Below, in pieces: positions 33,384 to 42,189 of a stretch of 64,000 bases of DNA. The position numbers were made by a program, and so were the translations under genes. Below the pieces are notes generated by a model that was not told the DNA's origin, searched no databases, and was given only the letters and a program-made list of their open reading frames with translations. Numbering within the stretch: position 1 is the stretch's first letter; every line of letters begins with the position of its first letter. Origin of the DNA: Escarpia spicata (Eukaryota; Annelida; Polychaeta; Sabellida; Siboglinidae); assembly GCA_963995525.1 (NCBI GenBank), contig OZ023214.1:57675823-57739822 (forward strand). The letters are read 5' to 3'.

Positions 33384-33765
33384 GTGGAGGATAACCTATG
33401 TGATAAAGTTTGTTATGATTGTTCCACTGGCAATAAGGGAATGACTGTTGGTGCAGTTGAACTGATGGATATTATTAATGGACTCTCAAAAAATAAGTTA
33501 TCAGGTCTGGACGGTATCAATGCAGAACATATTAAGTTCGCTGATTATCAACTCGCTGTGCTTTTGTCTATCCTTGTGTCTTCGATTCTGGTGCATGGCT
33601 ATTTACCAAAAGATATTTCACAGTCTGTTATTGTACCAATTATTAAAGACAAGAGTAGACGAGTAAACGACAAAGGTAATTATAGGCCAATATATCTATC
33701 GAACATATTTTCGAAAATAATAGACACTGCTGTTTTTAACAGAATGGAAATGTACAAACGTCATG
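33384..33765 (+). pseudogene. LINE ORF2, start of reverse transcriptase
   Basis: Reads NKLSGLDGINAEHIKF, then SQSVIVPIIKDKSRRVNDKG and NYRPIYLSNIFSKIID, the first conserved blocks of RT. It breaks off near NRMEMY; the residues after that come from the antisense of gag. The frame before 33384 (32.2-33.36 kb) is also LINE-like but interrupted. Confidence 0.75.
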
Positions 33766-34881
33766 GCCTCCTGACCTGCTATATTGTCCTTGATACCTCT
33801 CAGGAATGCCGGTACCGACAATCTCTGGATTAGTTCCGGTGTCATCCCTTGATAGGCTCGGCGGGTTAAGCTAAGCACTCTATCACCGAACGTTTACAGG
33901 CTTTCGCATTCTTCCTGTTTGATCACTGACATATCAGCTTGGAGCGATGCGATGACAAGCGGTCTTCTGGAGACGTATCTGCTGTCGAGTGCGTCCATGC
34001 AAGACTCGACAGATGAACGTTCGGCATCAGAAAAACTGCGGTGTGCAGTTAGTGCCTACCCTCTGGGGGAAGCCACAAGATGGAGCATTTGTTCAGTTTC
34101 ATTCCACCGGCATATGTCCGTGAAAACTCTGAACTGATGGTCCCAGTTTTCCCATTCATCCGGCTTCCGATCAAACTTCTCAAGACCAACATTTTGGTAC
34201 TTGAGGTATTGGGTGTCATTGGCGGCACGTGAATAGGTTTGCTCTGCCTCAGTTCTGTGATGGTGTTGCCGTCGGAACACGGGAGGTGACGGGGGAGGTG
34301 GGGATCTCAGGCTTCACATACCTATCGTAAGCATAGGGTAGTGGCACTGAATTCTGTTTCGGCCTTGCACCCTGAAAGTCCCCCGGTAGTGGACGAGCGG
34401 AAGGTAGTGCAGCAGAGGCACTGTCATCTGTGGGGTACATCTGACCGTGTGGCGCCCGAGTTGTTGGGCCGCCTTGTCCGCACTTGCCTATGTCGTGTTC
34501 GTGCACCTTTCGAAATAATTAATTGCGTTTTGCATTTTGCTCACCACTTTGGTTGGTGACTCTTTCTTCGAGAACATTGAAACGTTGGGTCAATGCATAG
34601 AATTGTTCGTCCCATTTCTGAATGAACCAGTCAGGTTTGCCTATATGGCTAAGCTGTGTGGGCAAGCCGGCTGTGGCCCCTAGTACATCAGGCATGCCTA
34701 CGGGAAGTGGGTCGGGTTGGTTCCAGGGGTAGTGAGACCCATCATGTGGAAATAAACTTGCAGTAGCTTCGTCTGGTGGAGCAGGTGTGTCTGTGTCAGA
34801 CATGTGGTCTGGCACTTCCTGCTTTTCAGGCGTTGCTGACGGGGCAGCAGGTTTGGTGGGACGGTTTTTCGTTCTTGTCAT
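33766..34881 (-). pseudogene. Gag N-terminal and capsid part of the TatD-bearing gypsy
   Basis: The start is ATG 34881-34879 (Met-Thr-Arg-Thr-Lys-Asn-Arg-Pro), about 400 bp after the primer site. The N-terminal region is Pro/Ala/Glu-rich, then IGKPDWFIQKWDEQFYALTQ and a coil ending RFNVLEERVTNQSGEQNAKR. A frame change precedes the part around 34506-34249. The capsid shows VGLEKFDRKPDEWENWDHQF (34280-34056) and later TRRAYQGMTPELIQR with FLRGIKDNIAGQEAM near 33870-33765, the usual Gag core motifs. At least three frameshifts are present. Confidence 0.75.
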
Positions 34882-35278
34882 GGCTAGATTTCCAAGTTGA
34901 AAACAGAAGGCAAAAATACCTATTATATATAGTACTGACAAATAATGTAATCGGTAGTCCAACAACAGAAAACGAAAAATGACAAAACATTATTTAAAAT
35001 TAATTTAATTTCCCAGCCGACTATGGGGACGAAGAATACCTAGATACTACTTAAAAGTGATGTCGTAGTGGGTCGCGGGCCAAATGCACAATGGTAGAGA
35101 AATTTTTTATTTAGTACATCAAAGTGATACAGAATTGGAGAAACATGCTAGCAGGGGGGTAAGGCGAGAAAATGAGTTATATATATATATGTGGAAAAAC
35201 AGAACAGTTATCTGTTTCCAAATGGCGTCGTTACTGCATGTGGCTCCTATTGTTTGACTGGAAAGGTTGGCGGGAACA

Positions 35279-35294
35279 CCCACTTCTGATACCA
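35279..35294 (-). promoter_or_regulatory. Primer-binding site, tRNA-Leu-like
   Basis: On the minus strand TGGTATCAGAAGTGGG follows the LTR after one base. It differs by one base from the complement of a tRNA-Leu 3' end (TGGTGTCAGAAGTGGG). This fixes the inner edge of the 5' LTR at 35296. Confidence 0.8.
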
Positions 35295-35295
35295 A

Positions 35296-35563
35296 TGTTG
35301 AAGATCGACTACTAATAGTAAGCCATGCTTACCTGTTCGTCTTCCGTGCCGACCCGTGGATTTGAGTGTCGCTATCACGTACGCACGTCAGTCTAGCTGT
35401 CAGTCAGTCCGTGATGATAATGCGCGCCGGACCCTGGGGACTGCCCCTATTTATAGTCTTCCCAGCTCCCCTGATGAGCATTGGAGACTAACCAGGTCCG
35501 GCACACTGGAAATTTCTCTCCTAGTGGCTCCACCTACCGATCGTGGAGGGCTGCATTTGTACA
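35296..35563 (-). repeat. 5' LTR of the TatD-bearing unit
   Basis: 268 bp, minus-strand start TGTACAAATGCAGCCCTCCA and end CTTCAACA. It carries a TATA-like CTATAAATAGGGG at ~35445-35458 on the minus strand, about 110 bp into the LTR. The other repeat has no such box. Confidence 0.7.
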
Positions 35564-35744
35564 ATATATTTGAGTTATGTGTATTTCAATATCAGCCAGG
35601 TAGTGAATGACCGCGACCATGTGTTCAGGCTATTATTATATTTGAACACATTATATTATAACAAATCAATCAACGACAGGTTTATATTTGCTGTTTTTTT
35701 AATCATATTCGTGATCTTCGCCTTATTCGCCGGTATATGTCATG

Positions 35745-36065
35745 TTCTGTTGCTATAAGACTATTGCAACAACCCTTGTTAGCAGCAGACTTGACTATTG
35801 CAATTCACTCCTTTATAATATCGCTAGCAAGGATATCACAAAACTTAAGCGTGTCCAAAATTGTCTAGCAAAATTGTCATACAAGATATCCTCGTTTTTC
35901 ACGCTCTGTACCATTTTTGAAGTCTTTGCATTGGCTTCCTGTTTCCTGAATATTTAAGATTTGTACCATTACATACCAGGGACTGTCCAGTAAGCAACCA
36001 TCTTATTTGCATTCACTGCTTCCTTTTGTAAGAAAACCTATCCAGCTTATATCATAAGGTTTTAT
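35745..36065 (+). pseudogene. LINE 3' fragment (RT C-terminal region)
   Basis: Reads TLVSSRLDYCNSLLYNIASK and LKRVQNCLAKL; after a frameshift near 35880 come RFSRSVPFLKSLHWLPVS and TYQGLSSKQPSYLHSLLPF-like sequence. This is the conserved end of L2/CR1-type LINE ORF2. It is a third LINE type in the window. Confidence 0.7.
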
Positions 36066-36544
36066 ATGTGTGCATCAGGATTTTAAATTGTACACGATAG
36101 TATGTATACCTAGAACATACACTAGGTGAAGCCACATGTTATAATATACAGTGTAAGTGAAACGGTAATTATAGTGGGATTCACTGAAGTCGAGGGTTTT
36201 GTTTTTGAAATGGGGCGCCGGTGGGGTGGATGTCTGCACTGTTCTCACGGATATACGTGGTAGAGTCGCAACCGGAGAAGTCAGTTACTATAGTTTGTTT
36301 CAGCTCATCCCCATGCACTGCTAGTGATATCTGCAAGTGTAGGTTAATGACCACCCCATGCATGGCATGCATGAATGGAATAATTGGACCAACGGCTTTA
36401 TTGTTCCTTCCTGGACTGGGATTGTAGATGAACTCCTGACACTGTGGCGCTCGATATGCAAATTAAGCGTCTAGTGGGAAGTAGCACAATACACCCATCT
36501 ACAGAACTGTGCATGTCCATAGGCTACGCAAATTAAGAGTAATA
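36066..36544. other. No gene recognised
   Basis: A 63-codon minus-strand frame (36372-36181) contains VINLHLQISLAVHGDELKQT but matches nothing I know. It may belong with the frame at 36545-36973. Confidence 0.3.
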
Positions 36545-36973
36545 TCATAGACAGGTATGCATCCCACACCTTGTACTGATCACGCCTATCACGAAAATAT
36601 TGTATTCACCATCTACCAATACAAAGTATAGGCAACGGAACCGGGGGCGGTTGAGCGGCTCAGCCCCCAATATTTTAGAGGAAGCGTCCCGCAACTCCTT
36701 CAGGCTCCATGCTGGCACAAACGGTTTGTTTAGTGTGCAAAAGGGATTGTGTTTATGGATACGTGTAGGGTTATGCTGAAGATTATGATTAGACTGAAGG
36801 CACTTTTTACAAAATTTACAGTTGTGCGTCTTTACGTGCATTCTGTACGTGCCATGTGGAGGGGTACAACGAAACGCACTCCTAGCCTCCTTCGGTGTAG
36901 TTTCTATAGAGTCTATGATCAGTGATGCCATCTGACGGTAGCGGTACAACCACTCTGTTCTCGCCGAGGTCAC
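36545..36973 (-). CDS. Unknown ORF with C2H2-like finger
   Basis: 142 codons. It contains RMHVKTHNCKFCKKCLQSNH and then HNPTRIHKH. The spacing Cys-x2-Cys, 11 residues, His-x5-His is close to a C2H2 finger, and the preceding HVKTH looks like the end of another. The rest has no known motif. No promoter, splice sites or paralogue in the window help; it could be an exon or a relic of a mobile gene. Confidence 0.3.
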   Translation of the reverse strand: MTSARTEWLYRYRQMASLIIDSIETTPKEARSAFRCTPPHGTYRMHVKTHNCKFCKKCLQSNHNLQHNPTRIHKHNPFCTLNKPFVPAWSLKELRDASSKILGAEPLNRPRFRCLYFVLVDGEYNIFVIGVISTRCGMHTCL

Positions 36974-37604
36974 GCGAGAGTCGGAGTCGGCCTAGCAAGA
37001 CCATCGCGAATTTACGGTCTGTCTGGTTGTTTCGCGACGATGTTGATTGCGAAGATGATGCTGAGGAGTTTGCTTTTGTTGGTCAGTAATTGGTAACATA
37101 TGACATCAAATCATTAACACCTTCCCTGTTTTGTTAATCGTACATACGCTGAAGTCATTAGAGCTTTAAAAATTAAGGCTTAATGAACATTCTGATTCTG
37201 AGACTGAGACGAGAGTGTCACTGCAGACGCAGTGTTTTTCAACAACAAAAATATATTTCCGGTTGGAAGTGGAAGGTAATGAAGCAGTTTGTGTAAATGA
37301 AACATTTTATTCATACAAGTACTAATTATGATACAGTTTTAGTGGATTAAAACAATCACATTTCTTGTTGTTTCATAATCACTGATGATTAGATAGTTGT
37401 TTTTATGTCGGTGCCTAATCTAAAAAAATATCAAATGCCGTGAAATGGGCCTGGCTTGACCTGAGTTTGAAGCTTCACTGACCCATTAAATAAGTACGTA
37501 ATCGAATGACTAATGCCGTGTTAACACACAACAGTTTAGTCAGCCTAACTTTAGAAAGTATATTAGGCATAGTGGCAGAATAATCAGATATTGATTGTGG
37601 CCAC
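36974..37604. other. No gene seen
   Basis: Non-coding flank of the Kolobok-like element. Confidence 0.3.
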
Positions 37605-38573
37605 TTAAAGGCCATATCCTGGGGGGGAATTGCTACTAAATATAAAAATATGCATGTACATATGTTCTGCAAAAAAATAATGATCACCCAGAAACCACAC
37701 GTTTGCTGAAACCTTTCTAAAATTGACATTAAATGAGACCTGTCCTGGCGCAGGCTTCGAAAAGTCTGTTTTCCGAAAATGCCGCGAGAGGCAGAATCGT
37801 GACGTCAGTTGTAGAAAACATTTCCGGGATCGAAAGCGTTCTTGGCGGCTGGATTTCTATGGTGGATATTTGAACTGGTATATATTCATTCACATATAGA
37901 AATGGTGAACAAATGTGTTGTTGGAAATTGCAACAATTCGAATCTGACTGGCCATTCTGTGCACGAATTTCCCAAAGAGCGTTGTGCCTGGCGACTTCGA
38001 AGGATTCGTACAATGGAAGATGGGTTTCAGGCATAAATTAGATGTAAATAAATCTGCCGTTCCTTCAACGAACACAACAGAGGCGAAGGTGATTCGGTTA
38101 CCGGTGAATCTGCGCAAGTGGGCCCGGTCAGTTGTCGGAGCTTCTTCACTGGTTCGTGTCTATACGGTGCCACACTAACTGACTAACATCAACATTGTCG
38201 ATCTCGGCAATGTCATCCTTACTGTCACCGAAATATATATGATCAAATGTTTCGTGATCCATGTCAAAATTGATATCGCTCTCTGAACTACTCACCGCCA
38301 TTTGTATCGAGTTGTTTACATGACACCGCGCGACTGCGCAGGGCCACAGGCGTGAAGCCGCTGCACTAACTGACGGCGGAACCACGACTGACGTCACGTT
38401 TCAGCAACAATGCAAACCCGGCATCACTCGGGAGTTTCAAATTTAAAGGCTCTTTTTATGTTGTATGCTCATATACCATATTTAAACATTTTGGCAATAT
38501 CATAATTTGAAAGGGCATAAACCATTTGTTATTAAGGAAAATAGCACATTTTATTCCAGGATATGGCCTTTAA
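37605..38573. mobile_element. Kolobok-like DNA transposon, internally deleted
   Basis: Perfect 14 bp terminal inverted repeats AGGCCATATCCTGG (37609-37622) and CCAGGATATGGCCT (38556-38569) are flanked on both sides by TTAA (37605-37608 and 38570-38573). TTAA target sites plus a THAP-type DNA-binding exon are the hallmarks of the Kolobok superfamily as I know it; piggyBac also uses TTAA but lacks THAP and has other ends. At 961 bp it is too short for a full transposase, so it is non-autonomous. Confidence 0.75.
37902..38140 (+). pseudogene. THAP domain remnant inside the Kolobok-like element
   Basis: Starts MVNKCVVGNCNNSN, with the C-x4-C start of a THAP zinc finger, followed by HEFPKE, the aromatic/Pro block of the fold. 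A frame change near 37985 leads to DFEGFVQWKMGFRHKLD, which looks like the WxxFV block. The later Cys-x2-His is not found. THAP domains bind transposon ends in P-element and Kolobok transposases. A small minus-strand acidic frame (38302-38146, MAVSSSESDINFDMDHETFD) faces it head to head and is not assigned. Confidence 0.6.
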
Positions 38574-38944
38574 TGGAAGAAGAAGAAGAGGCACAATCCG
38601 GACCCACCTCGATTTTGCCATTATAACTTGAGTTTTGCCTAACTTTGCTACATAAGTGTGTTAGTTACACCATTCATTCAACATTATCCCTGGCATATTT
38701 ATGTTTAAGTATATTGTGGCGTAGGACACTTTTGAGGTGTAGATATCGCCCCGGTTTGCATCAACATACATTGTTATATATGACTCATTATACGCACACT
38801 GTGTAACACATGACCGCTGGGGCGCAAACCGGGTTACTATCATTTGGGCTTCAAAAGTGTGCTAAGACAATAGTTTTGTAATATAAATATGCCTGGGATG
38901 ATGGCGAGATGGGTCCGGATTCAACACAAGTGCTGTCTATTGCA
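38574..38944. other. No gene seen
   Basis: Spacer between the Kolobok-like element and the LINE tail. Confidence 0.3.
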
Positions 38945-39325
38945 TACGATTGTTTGTCTTAATTTTAGAACTAGAGGATATAAGGTAACATTACTGAAGG
39001 AACAATGTAGATTTTATATCAGAAAGTATTCATTCTCACAGTGGACTATAAATGAAAGATAGACGGATTAGAGGACATGAAGTCACATTACTGAAGGAAC
39101 AGTGTAGATTAGATATCAGAAAGTATTCATTCTCACAGTGACACGGAGGATCTGCTGATTGTGTGGGTGCTAACAGTGTGAATATGTTTATCACCCGCCA
39201 AGCACCTAACAAGGGCAGGATACATATAGATAACAAAATTGGAATCGATAAGCCAAAGACTTGCTTGTCCACTGGCATGCCATCTGGAGTTAATTCTCTG
39301 GATGGCAGTCTTGTTAAATCAATTG
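38945..39325 (+). pseudogene. LINE 3' end with internal duplication
   Basis: Homologous to the 3' end of the LINE at 60.7 kb. Frame pieces read RGHEVTLLKEQCRLDIRKYS and DCVGANSVNMF, the usual C-terminus of this LINE's ORF2, followed by its 3' UTR to TCTTGTTAAATC. A ~100 bp block (gaaggaacaatgtagatt... and gaaggaacagtgtagatt...) is present twice in tandem. Confidence 0.7.
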
Positions 39326-39461
39326 TTCCAAGCTACACAATTTTCGAGTGAACACAACTCATCTATAGTATAATCTACCTGTAACTAGGTTAATCTGCAG
39401 AGTCTGTCAGTCAGGATTTTGCTGCTGGTGTGTGTGTGAAGTTCTTGAATTTTGTTTTTTT

Positions 39462-39700
39462 ATTCGAGTACCTTCAAATAGCAAAAGATCGCACAGATGA
39501 CAAGGTCGCAATGTGCAATCTGTGCAAGAAACGACTGAGCATTTAAAATACTGGCAAGTACGCTTTTGGAAAGCCAGCAAAGTCTGACCAACACAAGAAG
39601 CATATGCAGCTAAGGTGCCACAGCAAGGGGACTCAGCGGCTGCAAGTGATAAGCTGACTACTAATGCCAAAGGCGAGTTGTCCTGTCCACTTCAAATTAG
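39462..39700 (+). pseudogene. BED-like zinc finger exon of a transposase-derived gene
   Basis: Reads DDKVAMCNLCKKRLSI, stop, NTGKYAFGKPAKSDQHKKHM. This is a Cys-x2-Cys...His...His arrangement like BED or related fingers in hAT-like proteins. The stop (TAA near 39548) lies inside the finger, so it is not functional as read. It pairs with the C-terminal part at 41707-42091. Confidence 0.45.
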
Positions 39701-40001
39701 GTAACTGATGGATTTTTCACGTCTCATGCTTAGTTATGTTCATCTTAATCATGCTGGGAATATATTTCTTTAATTTGAGGCCACAGGCCATTAATTTTAT
39801 TATTGACACATGAACACCTATTTAAAGTTTAACTTTAAGCTTTATATTTTGTAGACTATTTTATAGATTATGTGCTTAGGTTATTTACTTACAGTAATAG
39901 CCTAGTAATAGGTGATAATCCCTGTATTCATTTACAAAATGCTGTGCTATTCACTGTCTGTTTTAATTGGCAGCACCAACTTCTGACGTTGTGACCAGAG
40001 A

Positions 40002-41673
40002 TAACACACTACGTGCTGAGGTACTGTGGACATTGAAGATGACACACTACGTGCTGAGGTACTGTGGACATTGAAGATGACACACTACGTGCTGAGGTAC
40101 TGTGGACATTGAAGATGACACACTACGTGCTGAGGTACTGTGGACATTGAAGATGACACACTACGTGCTGAGGTACTGTGGACATTGAAGATGACACACT
40201 ACGTGCTGAGGTACTGTGGACATTGAAGATGACACACTACGTGCTGAGGTACTGTGGACATTGAAGATGACACACTACGTGCTGAGGTACTGTGGACATT
40301 GAAGATGACACACTACGTGCTGAGGTACTGTGGACATTGAAGATGACACACTACGTGCTGAGGTACTGTGGACATTGAAGATGACACACTACGTGCTGAG
40401 GTACTGTGGACATTGAAGATGACACACTACGTGCTGAGGTACTGTGGACATTGAAGATGACACACTACGTGCTGAGGTACTGTGGACATTGAAGATGACA
40501 CACTACGTGCTGAGGTACTGTGGACATTGAAGATGACACACTACGTGCTGAGGTACTGCGGACATTGAAGATGACACACTACGTGCTGAGGTACTGCGGA
40601 CATTGAAGATGACACACTACGTGCTGAGGTACTGTGGACATTGAAGATGACACACTACGTGCTGAGGTACTGCGGACATTGAAGATGACACACTACGTGC
40701 TGAGGTACTGCGGACGTTGAAGATGACACACTACGTGCTGAGGTACTGCGGACATTGAAGATGACACACTACGTGCTGAGGTACTGCGGACGTTGAAGAT
40801 GACACACTACATGCTGAGGTACTGTGGACATTGAAGATGACACACTATGTGCTGAGGTACTGCGGACATTGAAGATGACACACTATGTGCTGAGGTACTG
40901 CGGACATTGAAGATGACACACTATGTGCTGAGGTACTGTGGACATTGAAGATGACACACTATGTGCTGAGGTACTGTGGACATTGAAGATGACACACTAC
41001 GTGCTGAGGTACTGCGGACATTGAAGATGACACACTACGTGCTGAGGTACTGCGGACATTGAAGATGACACACTACGTGCTGAGGTACTGCGGACATTGA
41101 AGATGACACACTACGTGCTGAGGTACTGTGGACATTGAAGATGACACACTACGTGCTGAGGTACTGTGGACATTGAAGATGACACACTACGTGCTGAGGT
41201 ACTGCGGACATTGAAGATGACACACTACGTGCTGAGGTACTGCGGACATTGAAGATGACACACTATGTGCTGAGGTACTGTGGACATTGAAGATGACACA
41301 CTACGTGCTGAGGTACTGTGGACATTGAAGATGACACACTATGTGCTGAGGTACTGCGGACATTGAAGATGACACACTACGTGCTGAGGTACTGTGGACA
41401 TTGAAGATGACACACTATGTGCTGAGGTACTGCGGACATTGAAGATGACACACTATGTGCTGAGGTACTGCGGACATTGAAGATGACACACTATGTGCTG
41501 AGGTACTGTGGACATTGAAGATGACACACTACGTGCTGAGGTACTGCGGACATTGAAGATGACACACTACATGCTGAGGTACTGCGGACATTGAAGATGA
41601 CACACTACGTGCTGAGGTACTGTGGACATTGAAGATGACACACTACGTGCTGAGGTACTGTGGACATTGAAGA
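40002..41673. repeat. Minisatellite, 38 bp x 44
   Basis: Exactly 1672 bp, 44 units of tgacacactacgtgctgagg + tactgtggacattgaaga. Variation is confined to a few positions (tgtgg/tgcgg, acgtg/atgtg/acatg, acatt/acgtt), and variants are grouped toward the middle and right, as expected from unequal exchange. 38 is not a multiple of three, so this is not coding. Confidence 0.95.
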
Positions 41674-41706
41674 TGAACACGTCTCACTTCAGCTACAGAT
41701 CAGTAG

Positions 41707-42091
41707 AAGATTCGCACATCATCTTCCGCACAATGTTTCCCGGACAGTGCAATTGCGTCACATTTTTCATGTGGTGAACAGAAGGCAAGCTACATCATGT
41801 GTTTTGGTGTGGTCCCCAACTTCAAGAACATGCTGTTGAAGTCATTGAAAGAAGTGCCCGCTTATGCTGAGATTGACGACCTCAAAGCCAAGCACCATCA
41901 GCTGGAAACAGACATCAGTGAACTCGCCAAGTGCGCTGATGAATTTGCCATAACTGTAGAGAAAAACAGAGTCTTAAGCTTTGTTGAAAAAAAGCAATGC
42001 CCTGCGACAGTCGGCAAAACTCAAGGGCAGTGAACTGGCTGTGGTTAAGCAGGACCTTGACACCAAACTTGCCACACTCAAGGGAGTGTGA
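41707..42091 (+). pseudogene. C-terminal part of the BED-finger transposase-derived gene
   Basis: Reads AIASHFSCGEQKASYIMCFG and PNFKNMLLKSL, the start of the transposase-like core as I recall it from multicopy hAT-like animal proteins. It then jumps to a C-terminal coiled coil (AYAEIDDLKAKHHQLETDIS, KQDLDTKLATLKGV). The catalytic middle is missing. An A-run at ~41989 causes a one-base frame change; the frame then runs to TGA at 42089-42091. AATAAA lies 93 bp downstream. Confidence 0.45.
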
Positions 42092-42183
42092 GCTGTGAAT
42101 CACACTGATGTTAGTTAGCTTTTGTTAGTTAATGTTCAGGGTAGCCAGGGTTATGTACAACAAGTCAACAACTGTTCTCTATA

Positions 42184-42189
42184 AATAAA
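42184..42189 (+). terminator. Poly(A) signal AATAAA
   Basis: AATAAA in ctataaataaactg, 93 bp after the stop of the preceding coding remnant and on the same strand. Confidence 0.4.

Larger units (their letters stand above)
31625..33765 (+). mobile_element. LINE fragment inserted in gag, lacking its 3' half
   Basis: A plus-strand LINE with the end of ORF1, an ORF2 endonuclease and the first RT third, ending abruptly inside RT where minus-strand gag resumes. Keeping the 5' portion and losing the 3' end is the opposite of ordinary 5'-truncated insertion, so a later deletion or rearrangement is likely. No target duplication was found. Boundaries are within about 10 bp. Confidence 0.75.
24558..35563 (-). 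mobile_element. Large Ty3/gypsy-like unit with a 3' TatD-nuclease gene
   Basis: On the minus strand the order is LTR (35296-35563), primer-binding site, gag, protease, RT, RNase H, integrase, a zinc-finger plus TatD gene, purine tract, LTR-like sequence (24558-24750). Gag-pol has the order and motifs of Ty3/gypsy with an integrase GPY/F-type end (LLPLWKGPLIV). The two terminal repeats share a ~110 bp block at about 75-80% by eye and both begin TGT and end near TCAACA/TGTCAACA on the minus strand, but they diverge after that. No target duplication was found. Coding regions are broken by many frameshifts and by a LINE fragment (31625-33765). It is either one old insertion or two related LTRs bracketing a composite. 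Confidence 0.7.
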
